Source: Malania oleifera
Lineage: Eukaryota; Streptophyta; Magnoliopsida; Santalales; Ximeniaceae
Length of the DNA stretch: 64,000 bases
Direction of reading: 5' to 3'
Assembly: GCF_029873635.1 (NCBI RefSeq)
Contig: NC_080422.1
Span: forward strand, 14,167,936-14,231,935
The notes under the pieces are model-generated. The model was not told where the DNA came from. It saw only the letters and a list, made by a program, of their open reading frames with translations, and did no database searches. The position numbers and the translations under genes are program-made. Positions 23,701 through 36,721 of the stretch are shown piece after piece; the stretch's first letter is position 1, and each line of letters begins with the position of its first letter.

Positions 23701-26700
23701 GTCGCCTGACCACTTGGCCACTCTATGTTTTTCAAAGATTGGTTCCAAATCTTAAATATATAACTTAGAAAACTTATTTGAGACTTTATGAAAATATTTT
23801 CCATGTATAAGAATGGGTCTCTAAGTCAATGATTTATCCTAAGAGCTTCAAACATCAGTATTGATTTGTGAAGTACTTACATGGGATTTTTATAAGATTA
23901 GACTATCTAAGATCTTAGTCCTCATGCTTTAGCTTCCATGCTATGTCCAGCTTGAACCATTTCTTCAATATGCTTTAACTTCCTCATTACTCATGGCTTT
24001 AAATACAAACTTCATTGAAGCTTGTCAAATACTTGAACTTGATCTCATGAATACCTTTAAGCCCTAAAACTATACTTAAACAAACATGTTAAGTATCCTT
24101 GACTTGTTATCATTAAAATAAGATTAAGCCTTGTTAGGCCAACACATACGAAAAAAACGCCTATTTGTGATTGTATGCCCTCTTTTGTACAGATTGTCTT
24201 GGGTTAAGATATTTCCATGAGCAGACTCCCAAACAAAAAGGCAACCTTTGAGGGGGGCTGCTGTCCTTCAAATGTGAATTCAAGGGGAGTTTTTATAATT
24301 AGTTCCCATTGAAAAGAGCTTCTTGTAGAGAGACTTAACAATGAAAACACAAATTTTGTCCAAAGCCCATTTCGGTTTGTTGGGGATGTTTTGGTAACAG
24401 AATTTATAGAGAATCTGTAAAAGTCAGAGAGTGCATGAAGTTCCCAATCTACGACATTCCTTGTGCAAGGAATATTCCTGAAAATTCCTTGATCAGTGAT
24501 TTGGAGATGATGACTGATAATGGCATTTTTGTCGCAAGCCAAGCTGTAGATGGAAGGGAAGAAAGCTCTAAGATTACTGTTCTCACGCCACACATTATAC
24601 CAGAAGAAAACATTGGCCCTACTTTCCACTTGATATGTCACAAATTGGAAAAATTCATCCCAATCTTTCCTGATGAATTTTCAAACTCCCCCTCCATAGG
24701 GTCCCCTTCTATTGTGCGTTTTCCAACCATTATGCTCATGCCCGTATTTAGAAACAATAATACCCCACTAAAAGTGGTCTTTCTCCTTCAGGAACCTCCA
24801 TAACCACTTCCCATGGAGGGCTTTATTGAAAGTGAAGAGGGATTTCAACCCCAAACCTACCGAACAAATGGCTTCTTTAACCACTCATCTAACAAGGAGA
24901 TATTTAAACTCCTCCCCTAAGCTTACCCCGAAAAATACTCTGAATTCTTTTCAATCTCCTTGTGACTGAGGGTGGTAAGGGTAGGAGGGACATGTAATAA
25001 ACTAGAAGATTTGTCAAAGTGCTCTTCATAAGTATGTGTCTGCTTCCTTTTGATAGGAAATTTCTTTTTCATCCTACTAATCTCCTTTCAAACTTCTTGA
25101 CAATAGGGTCCCAAACTCCTACTTGTCTTTGAATTTGGCTCCGAAGGGGAGACTGAGGTAATTATTGGGAAAGGATCCCATCTTACACTCCAGAAGACCA
25201 ACAAGGAAGACCCCCCCCCCCCCCCCCGGCCTCTGGCTGTTCCAATTGGAATAAGCTCACTTTTGCCAAGGTTCACTTTCAGGCTTGAGACAGCCTCAAA
25301 CTCTAGCAAAATGCATTGAAGGTTGAGGATAAGAAGGGGGCCATCATTGCAAAAATTGTAGTATTGACTTGTTCTGAAATGTGCTTCCAATTGTAGAAGT
25401 GTCAAGTTGTATCAAGGATAAATCCAAGATCGTATTCCACAAGGACCACTAATTATCTAAGTATTTGTGAAAGTTTAGTGAAAATATGATGATGTAAAAT
25501 GCTATGTAAAATTCTTTTTGGTTTTTGGTTTTTGGTTTTTTTTAATGTTTATGAAAATAGTAAACAAAAATGGGAAGTACTCTAGAAAATGCTAAAATGA
25601 GATTGAAATCTTACCAAGATTCAAAAATATAAATCCAATAACGCAGCCAAAACAAAGCAAATTTACTAAAGCAAATTATCAAACACTTGGGTTACGGGTC
25701 CAACTTCCATTGCTTCCACCATTTACTAGTTTCCTGGACATTACTCCTCTTCTTGTTAATCCAATCAAGGCATTAATAAGATGAAATACGCAAACCTAAG
25801 CTCAAGTAAACTTGCCAAGTCCCAACGGAATAACTACCCTCACTAAGCATCAACCGAAATTCATGTAATACTTAATTGATGAAAATCCTAGATTAAATCA
25901 AGGTTTTGCTGTGCCTAATGTCAACAACAAAACAAGAAATAAGAGCAAGAGATTTATCAACGATCGTCTTCAATTTTTGGTTTTAGCCAAATAAAAGCAT
26001 AACAACAACATCAAAGAAAGTCTAATAAATCATGGAAAGCAACATAAATTGAACTGCAACCCAAGTTGTAAAACTTAGCCAAACATGTTTGCAATCCGAA
26101 ATTTTTGGAACAAATTCAATCAACAATAAATCATTCAAAATAAGAAAAATAAAAGACAATAAAAATAAAGGAACAAGGATAAAGGAAGAGAGGAGGAGAA
26201 GAAGAGAGGAAGGAGAAGAAAAGTGGGAAAATCCCAGCTTGGCCGCAGCAAGCTGCTGCCCTTTGGTGCTGCGCACAGCCTCTTGGCCAAACCACACACA
26301 AGCTGCTGCTGTCCCTATCTATTGTGCATGGCTGCTCCCTTGCTTCTCTAAATAAAACCCTATTTTACATCCTCCTAGATGTTGGCTGCAGCCCACTCTT
26401 TGTTCTCCCCAAGCTGCCCTCCTTTTGCATGCCAATGGCATGGCCCATGCAATCAATTTGGGCTTTCATGTGCTGCTATCTCTCCTCCCACTCAATGCTG
26501 CGCATGGCCTCTTCTTCCTTCACCTTAAATTCAAACCCTATACTGCCCTTGGCTGCCAACCTGCTGCCCTATTAACTCAGCCCCTTTTCTTTATGCTGTG
26601 TGCAGCCTATTTGGCCTTCCATTTTGCATGGGCCATGCAGCCCTTTTTATTTCAAATTCAGCATGGATAAATTCCATGCTCTCCTGTGCACGGCCCACTT

Positions 26701-29700
26701 TTTATTCCCTTTTGTTTCTCCTTTAATTCCAGAAAATACCCTGCAATAATCAAACACAAGTGCTCGTAAGTTTACGGGCAAAATTAAAATAAAAATCCTA
26801 ATGTTATAAATTGAGCTTCATTTAAAATAATATGCATAACTTAGGCATTTAATCCAATTTGTAATAACCAATAAACACATTTAAGCACCTAATTATGCAA
26901 TATTTGACACTTAATCAAGTATCATTTGCGAAAAGGAGATGAGAAACTTCTATAAACCTTCCATTTCTGCCCACCTTGAGATCCATAAAGATTGCTCCTT
27001 TAGTAGCTTTCATCAGCATGAGGCTAAGCACCTCCATAACCAAAATGATTAGAACAGGGGGCAAGGGATCTCCTTGACTCAAGCCTCTTGAGGAGCGAAA
27101 GAAATTAGAAGGGCAGCCATTAATGGGCACTGACTAGCTTGAGGTTTTGATGCGTTGAGCAATGCAACTACACCAGAGCTCCCCAAGCCCATTTTCTTGA
27201 GGAGATAAAGAAGGAAGTGGTAGTTCACATGTTCAAATGCTTTCTCCATATCCAGTTTGCACGATAGACCCCTTTTTCCCTCCTTCAAATAGGCATCCAC
27301 CACCTCATTAGCAATAAGGGCAGCATCCATAATCTGTCTTCCAGCCACAAAAGCATGCTGATACTGAGCAATGACTTCCAGTATTGCTTTTTTGAACCTT
27401 ACTCTTTTATTTTATTCAGAAGGACTTTAATTGTGAAGAGAGAGTAGCACAATAATAAAGTATGTTAAACCACCTATTTTTTAAAACTTGCATAATGGGT
27501 TGGAAGCTATGCCCCTTGAAAAAATCTGTGTTGTTCCTTCCCTTCCTGAAGGTCCCAAAAATGACAGGAGGAGGTAAGAATCTAATATTTTTTTTGCTTG
27601 CCTCCCATAAAGCCCTTGCCAAGTGAAAAGTTCATCTGTCATTGAGTCGGAAGACACTCAACAAATGCCCATCATTGCATTAGTTGTCTCGCACAAACAT
27701 CTGGCTACTCAGCAGTGAAAAAGCATATGATATATTGACTACATCCTTTTTTTTTTTTTTTTTGCACAAAAAAACATTGGTTTAGTAGATTCTTCAGCTT
27801 TCTTTGCATGTTGTTGAGAGTCAAAATGTGCTCTTAAGTGGCTTCTCAAGAGACATGCTGCCTTCAAGGGAGAGCTTTGATTTTTGAAATCAATTTCCAA
27901 GAGAAACTATAATGCCTTAACTTCATTTGCCTTGATTTGATTCTATGATGGCTGATCCAATAAAGTCATCTCCCACAAACATCTGACTCATTGATCCAGT
28001 AAAGTGTAAATTGGTGGTGTTGAAAATTGAAAATTATATTTTAAAATTTTAAGCAGGCTTTCTTTTGTAGAAATAGAACTGTTTCTGGAAGATTGGGAAT
28101 AGAAGTACCTGCATCTATACAACTTTTATGTATACATATAGATGGCTTTGCCAACTAACGCAAAGCAATGAACTCCATTCCTTTTAACATGGTGATGCCT
28201 ATGGGATGGGTAGGTCATTATTTCTTAAATTGAGTGTTGTACTTGTGTGATTCAACTTATTCAAGGGCCATGCATGGATATTATAGCCTGTCTTGTGGTT
28301 TGATATTCACCATTTTTTGTTAAATCTAAAGCTGGAGTTAGGGCTGTGCACATATTGGTTGAACTGATAAAATTGATCAAACTGAACCATTTCAGTCTGA
28401 ACGGTTCAGTTTCATACCTGAAACGGTTTGGTTCAGTTCAAAATGTTAAAACCAAAACATATTTGGTTCAGTGTCGATTTTGCAAATCCAAAAACCGTTT
28501 GAATCGAACACCAAAATACACACATAAAAGCAACATGATCTGGGATTGAGTGGTCAGCAATTCCTTAAGGCTCAAACTCCGAAAATATCTTCTTGTTCAT
28601 TGTTTCTCTTCTCTAACCTCTCATCCTACTTGCCTTAACCCCCCTATGCCTCCTTAGGGTTTACAATCTCGTTGCCACTTCTCATTTGCTCTATAGCAGT
28701 GTTATCGATTCCATATGGCTGATTTTACTCAGGTCTCAAATCTTACAAGGGCTCTCTCCTCTCAGATCATAAATTTTGGCTCTCAAGTTTGGGATCTTGG
28801 CCCTAGTATTGGACAGAGAAGATGTTCTTTGAGACAAGAATCTGAATTTGGGAAAAAGCTTTGGGCATATTTGGTATTGTCGTCGTTTTTTATTTTTTGT
28901 TTTTGTTTCTGCAAATTGAAGAAACAGATTATAAAAATGCGTTTGTTTATTTTGTCAGTTTTCTGTTTATGTTGGCAGTTTTTAGCTTTTTGCGAAAAAG
29001 CGGAAAATGGGATTTTATGGTTTTCAGTTGTTTTGACAATTATTGCCATAAATTTTAATATCTAGAAATAGTTCTTTTAGATTAAATCATTCATTTTATG
29101 CACTTAATTACAATTAAAATAAAATGATCATATGAATTTAAATTTATTACAAAATATTTTTATTATTTTTCGGTTTTCGTGTCCAATAAATTTTTATTGT
29201 AAACTGTAAATTTTGTTTTGAGAGTTTAACAATTAAGTTAAATGATTATAATAATTTTTTTTTATTATATTGTTTTTTAATGTGTATTTTTTTTTGGAAT
29301 TTTATTATTTTAATCATATTTCTATAATATTATGTGACTTAAAGAAGAAAATGTGCATTTTTAATTAAGTTTTTAATTAGTTTTAGTTTTATAAATATTA
29401 AGCGAACAAGTTTGCTGGTTTCTCGTTTTTAGTTTTAGTTTTTGTAATTTTTGACAGTAATACCAAATGACCCCTTTGTTGTGCTGCCATCATGAAGGGT
29501 GGTATTGGGAAATCAAGAGGTTTGATTTATGAGTTCATGTTTTCTTTTCTTAATCTCAATCATTGTGAGACGATCTCAAAAATCTTATTTTTTGTAATTT
29601 GATTCATTGGGTCTTTTTCTTAACCCCACTATCTAGAATAAGGATGGCTTAAGCTGTTGAAGTTGGGTTTTCCTGGAAATCTCTAGCTATGCTCCACCAA

Positions 29701-32700
29701 ATTAAGAGGATGTTTCTTGAGTGACAATTGCTTGTGTGATCTGCAAGAAAAAAATCTTTAGATATGCAATAGGGCTAATATTTTAATTGAGGAGATTGTG
29801 GAGGTTCCAGATGAGGGGATTTAGATTATAATGATTGGTTCGGTTTGGTTTTCATGGAGCTCAACTGAAAAGTTTGGTTCGGTTAAGGGAAAATTTCAGT
29901 TCGGTTTGGTTCTGTTCTTGGCTAAACTGAAAAGGTTCAGTTCCCTTAAATTTTGGGCCGAACTGACCGAACCAACCAATTGCAGAGTCCTAGCTGGAAT
30001 GAACGTAGTTGGTTCATAAAATTTTTGGAGACTAGTATTTGTTCATTGTTGTCCTATTCATGGTTCGAAATCGCGGTCGCGGGTAACGTCGCGAAACGGT
30101 CGCGGGTGTCGCGGGTCGCGGGAGACGCGGGTGTTACGTAACGGGAAGCGGGCGTAACGGTCGTGAATTTTTTTCACACATGCACAACCATGCCAAAATT
30201 AAAAAATAAGCATGAAATCCATTAATACATGATTTTTAATGAATTTTGCAGGCTTTCATTCACCCTACAAATGCTTTTTAATAGGCATTATGATTTTTAT
30301 ATTAATTTTAGTGCGCTGTTTACAAAAAAAAAGCATATTTTTTTATAGTTTACATTAGTTTAATGAGTAAAAAGATGTAGAAATGTAAGAATCAATTAAT
30401 TAAAGTCATAAAGTTACTAAAAATGAATCAATACTCAATAGACTTAATACTCAATAAGTCAATATACACATTACAGTGATTACACATACATGAATTTAAA
30501 AAGTGATTAATATCAAATATCAATAAATAGTTGAAAATACATGAATACAATATTACAAATTTATAACATAACACATGTCACCACCAAAAAGAATGACGTG
30601 GAGGGTCTTCATAATTTGCATCTGTATCTTGAGATTGGGATGGGAAATTATCTCCCCATCCTTGTGGAAATACATAGTTAAATGAACCCAAGTTTGCGTC
30701 ATTTTGTTGTTGCTCTTGAAAATGTACTGGTGATGAAAATTCTCCTGAATAATGTCTATAAGTTGGGGCAGGGGCTGGCTCTGGGTAGTGTGTAGAAGAA
30801 GACTCACTAGATCCTGAGATTCCTGATCCACTGGGATAAAAATGTGAGTCACGAGATGCATAATGTGGATATGCTGGATGAGATCCATATGATTGTGATG
30901 ATAAACCATCTAAACCAAAGTCGCCAAAACTACGAACCACACCATATGAATCTTCAGTAGAATCGCTAGGGTCACCACGAGCACTCCTTCTCCTGGGTTG
31001 TGAAGATTGGTGCCCTGGAGGAATACCCTAGTCATAATTTTCAGGTATGTCATGTAGTCCATAAGGATCAGAAGGATATATATCCCTTCCAAATGATGTC
31101 CCTGTATCATATCCATAATTATATTCTACACCGCCGCCTCCACCACCACCACTGCCACCCCCCCCAACCCCAGCTCCAGCACCACTATTACCATCATCAT
31201 CACTTGGTGGGCTCAAACCAAGATTGTCATCACTTTGTGTGCGTTCAGGACTTGAACTTGAATCATCATGCGCGTTTATTGGTGGTTGATCACCTCCTTC
31301 TGTAGTATCACCAACCTCTTCATTTAACCAATTTGAATTGTCCTGACCGTCGAGTAGTGGTGTCTCTCTCTCCTCTAACCATTGACTTAAAGGATCATCT
31401 TCTTCGAAAATGTAGTCCAAATTGATAGGATTGAAACCCTCTTCAATTTCTCGTTGGCTTCTTCTCATTGTACGTCTTAACTTTAACCTCATGTTGTAAT
31501 GTACGAAAACAAGTTTTTGTAGTCTCATGTACTTTAATCTATTTCTTGTTTTCGTATGGATGAGGCTAAAGGTGCTCCAATTACGCTCACAGTTCGAAGC
31601 TGATGTGGTCTGGTTAAGAACTCTAATTGCTATTCTTTGGAGCTCAGGAGCACACAAGCCATAATGAATCCACCATTCAGCTGCATGAATAATTAAAAAG
31701 AGTTTTATGTTAGTATAGCGTATTTCAAAAGTCAAATTTGAACACAAAGAGAGAAAATAGAGTAATTCTCTATTATTTAGCTATATAGCCATATTTACCA
31801 GGATTTGTTTGTTTTACTGCCCTTTGAGCCAACGGGGTTCCAAAAGTCTCCTGCCTATCTCGATATAGCAACAACTAAAAAAGGATGATTGTGAAATATA
31901 ATTAATTAATTAGATATATTAATAATTATTCTTAAAAGTATTATTAAATACTAGAACAATTCATTATTCAATTTAATGGAACTAATACTTACTTGATTAA
32001 TAGCCCGAATTTGAGTATCTATATCGGGTACCAACTTGGTTATCACTTTTTTAACTCCATCCATGACTTCTCTAGCAACTTCAGGAGAGGGTGGGGCACC
32101 ATAAAGAAATTGTGGGTTCAAAAAATACCCTACAATTAAATTTAGAAACATATTAATCAATAGTTTTCTAATGCAACTATGCATAATTTAAAAGTTAAAA
32201 TAATAAGAAATTGTATTTGATTTACACTTACCAGCAGCGTGCAAATCTTGGTGCAACTGAAAACTCCACCGGTTGTCAATAATTTTCCAATAGTCTTTGT
32301 AAAACCGGCAATCTTTTTGAATGGCCAACTTCGCCTTATCAATTGCCTCGTATATGAAGCCCATAGTTGGTTTTTCATCACTATCAACCAATTTAAGAAC
32401 TTTCACTAAGGGTTCTTGCACTTTAATTATATCAGAGGCCTTTTGCCAAAACTCTTTGCCTAAGATAATTTTCTTTGAATCATATGCTGGGCCTGATTTT
32501 GCCATTCCAAACCTTGAGTTTTTCCAAGCATCAGATGTAAACATTTCCCTTAGTGCTTGTTTATGCCTGACAATAGTCTCCAAAGCAATAAAATTTGTGG
32601 CAAATCGAGTGATGGCAGGGCGAAGTAACTCTCTATTATTTGTGAATTTCTTCATGAAATTCACTGTCCATGTGTGGTTGTAAATAAATGAGGTTATTGT

Positions 32701-35700
32701 TCTTGCATCTTCTAAGACCTTCTTCACGTTACTTTTCTTACCAATATCTTCAAGAATAAGGTCTATGCAATGAGCTGCACATGCTGTCCAATAGAGATTG
32801 GGCCTCTTCTGCATTAATAATTTTCCTCCTGCCTTCATTGCAGCTTCATTATTAGTCACTACTTTGACAACATTCTTGTCTCCAATTTCTTCAACCACCT
32901 CATCCATTAATCTGAAATGAAATTATAAATTCAATAATTACTACTATTTAATTAAAAACATGCAAGTCCATAATACTATTTGCATATACAATTAAAATTA
33001 GAAAATTACCTGAAATAATATTCAGCTGTTCTGCTTGGCACATCAGAGGCATCAACTGATTTATGAAACACGGTGCCTCTATCGCAATAAACTAAAAAAT
33101 TTATAATGTGTTTTCTAGTTGGTCCTGACCAACCATCACACATAAGTGTTACACCTCTTTCTTTCCATATTCCAGCAAAAGAAGCTCTATAATTTTTCAT
33201 TTCTTGATACTCTTGCTCCAAATAAATTTCAGATATCTCATAGGGTGATGGACCCTTCACCCCCTTTCCAACCTCTGCAGCAATATCAAGCATAGGCTGC
33301 ATAAATGGAGAGTCAGCTACATTCGCTGGAATCCGATTATAAATTAGGAATTTTCCAACCGCTTTTCCTAATTTACTTCTTAAACCTTTCAGTAACTTTG
33401 TGTTGAGTTTTGGTTGTTTCGCACTCTTGCTTCTTTCTAAAATAGGATCCATTGCCTTTAGTCTAGCTTCAGGGGCATCAGGATTGATCCATTGTCGTCC
33501 ACTACTTCCAGCTTCTCGACCACTATAAGATCGAGCTCCTGCTCTATTGAAACCACTGGTAGCACCACTGCCAGAGCCACCTCCCTCTTCATAAATATTA
33601 CCCCTTCCAGTTGTTCTTGCTTGAAATCTTTGTCTCTCTTCCCATTGTTGTTGTGATCGCATGCTTTCTTGTCAAGCAAATCTCATACTTTCTTCTTCCA
33701 AGTCTTCTTCATCGCTCAAATTCTCAAAATCTCCTCTAATTTGGGCTTCTGCTTCTTCTTGCCTTTTTTGTTTATCTCTTTTCTTCTCAGCATACTGTTG
33801 TAGATGTTTCATCATTTGTTCTCTTACTTGTGTGGTCACATTTGAGCATCCAGCTACTTGACCCTTTTTATGTGCCAAGTGTTGTTTCAAGCGTGTAATG
33901 CCCCCTTTGATTATCTTCCCACATAACTTACACATAATAACATGTCTATTACCGTCTACCGCAGTACCAAAATGCCATCCAATATCTTCACTAGGTAAGT
34001 TTTCATTTCCTCTATCACGTGACATATTGATAGACTTAATTTGATGATCTCTACACAAAATATAAAGAAAATACAAAGTTACAACCTTCCTACAATGACA
34101 GGAATAATATAATTAGTAATTTAGTAAATATTAAATAATAAGTACTAAATAGTCCTAATTTTAAATACTTATTACTTAAAAATAAGTATAATATTTGATT
34201 AAAAATAATAAGTAATGTTTATTATTTTTATATATAAATAAACAAAATTATAAAATATTAGATATTTTATTACAAAAAAAATATATTCCTTTATCTTTAA
34301 AAAGATATTTTCATTATTTTTTATAGCTTGATTTTATTTTCATTTATAACTATAAGAAATTAACAGGTGAAAAAGATTTTTGCTCTACTTTCATATACAT
34401 CATAGCATCACAAATAGAGATCCATACATTACAAATTGACTATTTAATTTTTTAAACATTTTCTCAGTATATGGATTAAAATATTAGATATTTTATTACA
34501 AAAAAATATATTCCTTTTTCTTTAAAAAGGTATTTTCATTATTTTTTTAACTTGATTTTATTTTTATTTATAACTATAAGAAATTAACATTGTAATTTTA
34601 AAGGTGGAAAAAACTTGCTCTACTTTTATATACATCACAGCATCACTAATAGAGATCCATACAGTATAAATTTTCTATTTAATTTTTTAAGCATTTTCTC
34701 AATTTATGGATTAAAATAAAATTTTTCTACAAATTCCAGTAGTAAACTAGTAATTAGCAAAAATCTGAATTATTAATATATTAACTATTAGGTTAAAATG
34801 TTTTTTATTAAGTTATCAATTTTTACTTTATTTGATAACTGAAAAACAAAAAATAGATCATGTAACGATTTATTTTACCTAATTTTAAATTTAACGTCAA
34901 AATGATATTTTAAAACTTAAAAAATATTTATAAATAGGAAATATGTGATAAAACTAAATTTTCCTAATTACCTTTCAAAAAATATAAGACAATTAAAATA
35001 TTTATAAATTAAGAAAATTTTATTTTACATAATTATTACTATTTTTTGATTTTTACTCTATTAAATTACTCTTTTTTTAATTCAATTTAACAAACATAAT
35101 TTACAACAAATTATAATTAAAAAAAAAACATAATAAAAAGTTTAAGATGTGGGAGATTTCTAATCTTTGAAAAGAAAAAAAAAACAAGAGCTGCATCTAT
35201 AGGCAAGGCATAAGACTAGAAAAGAGTATTTTTTGTACTAATGTTGTATCTTGGAAGTCTGTAACCATAATACTATTAGTCTATTTCTAACGGTGTCAGC
35301 TTTCAAAAAATGTTAATGCGATACCATATAAATGAAATTGATATTGTATATGAATATAATAATTTACAACAAAAAAAATGCTGTTAGGGGAAATAATTAT
35401 GCAAAATGTTGTTTTACTCACAAATATAAAATAGCATAGAAATAGAACATGAGAAATTGTCCACTCCATATTTTTGGAATGCCATGTCATAGTCATTTAT
35501 TTTAAAATAATATATATTTTATATGCAATGAAACCAAAAGGAAAGAAAGAATACGTAAAGAATGAATAAAAGTATGTTAATCAAAACAGAATATGACATG
35601 CTTAAATTGTTTAGGAACCAATTTGCATATTAAATGAATCTGAAATTTTAAAGCTTTTTACTCTATTAAATTACTCTTTTTTTTTTTAATTCAATTTAAC

Positions 35701-36672
35701 AAACATTACTTACAATAAATTATAATTAAAAAAAAAAACATAATAAAATATTTAAGATGTGGTTGTGGGTGTTGAGTGTTATTGAAATAAAGCTTATCTC
35801 ATACGCGAGATGAGCAGAGGGCAGAGAGTCTGAGACTCTGAGTGAGACCGAGAGAGGGGAGGCGACTCGGAGGATGGAGGAGCCTCGAAGCCTCGAAGCT
35901 TCGTGCGACGACTGGTGGAGGGCTGGCTGGTGGCTGCGAGTGCGACGACGCCGACCTGGTAGAGGGCTGGCTGGTGGCGGCGAGTGCGACGACTGGCGGT
36001 GGCGGATGAAGCTGCCTTCGGCCACTCAAGCTTCAAAGAACTTTGTTAGGTTCAGGATTCAGGAAACGAAGGCTGCGAAGATGAGTAACTCAGGCTTCGA
36101 AGGAGTGAAGGCGTGAAGCCTTCTTATAGCTTCAGCGGCTCGGCCAACAAAACTGCAAGTAAGTATTTTTGTTCTTTGAATGTTAGATTTAGGTAGATTG
36201 AATGGTAGATGGGTGCTTGGGACTCGGGAAAGGGGGAAAGGAACGCTGCGCAGCAGAAAGCAGATTCTGCAAGTTGTCGGTATGTAACGGTCCGTAACGG
36301 ACTGTTACGGAGTGTAACGTAGGGGTAACGGCTGTTACGGACCGTTACGGAGATGTAACGGCTGTGAATTTTTTCCGAACCGCATTATCGGCCCGGATCG
36401 GTTTCGGAGCCCTTGATTTACGTTACGTATCGGCCGTTACGTTACGTAACGGCCGTTATTTAAAACCATGGTCCTATTGCCTGTTTTGTTTGTTTCTTGT
36501 CCATTACTTTTAACAATTTGTATCATAAAAATGAATATAGATGACTAGAGTGGAGAGAGCTAGATTTTTTGTTACATCTTTTGAAAACAGTGGACACAAA
36601 TGTATCTGTATGCAAAATCACTTGGAAAGTGAATATTGTGTTGAGCTGTGGGCACACAGATCTTTTAGCTCT

Positions 36673-36721
<49 letters not shown>

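Larger units (their letters stand above)
21947..27660 (-). mobile_element. LINE B: L1-type, 5'-truncated, with poly(A) tail
   Basis: Read on the - strand, reverse transcriptase phrases occur at 27348-27079 ([35 protein letters not shown]) and 27130-26915 ([20 protein letters not shown], ending LLFANDT, a variant of the FADD box). The frame resumes at 25400 ([16 protein letters not shown]). A C-terminal zinc-binding region lies at 24641-24204, and 22383-21979 ([11 protein letters not shown]) completes ORF2. The 3' end has atttttattgacc followed by a poly(A) run, seen as T(10) at 21947-21956. Solo LTRs 25403-26917 and 22386-24144 are inserted in it. Several frame breaks show it is dead. Confidence 0.8.
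30059..36470 (-). mobile_element. Full-length hAT DNA transposon (6.4 kb) with perfect target duplication
   Basis: The 8-bp duplication GTCCTATT occurs at 30051-30058 and 36471-36478. The ends are imperfect inverted repeats: CATGGTTCGAAATCGCGG at the left and CATGGTTTTAAATAACGG on the complement at the right. Just inside each end are dense taacgg/cgcggg units. It carries a five-exon hAT transposase gene on the - strand (30578-34025), an AT-rich 5' region with internal duplications, and a GC-rich block (35770-36175). The perfect TSD and complete ends argue for a rather young insertion. The transposase carries two in-frame stops and a substituted probable catalytic Asp, so the copy is unlikely to be active. 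Confidence 0.9.

Noticed and set aside
31000-31305. His-rich + strand ORF of 101 residues
   Set aside because: It is the antisense shadow of the Gly/Ser/Asp-rich part of the hAT transposase.
35726-36116. Overlapping ORFs of 76-99 residues on both strands in the GC-rich hAT block
   Set aside because: Open frames in several phases at once come from GC-rich, stop-poor sequence. No protein family was recognised.
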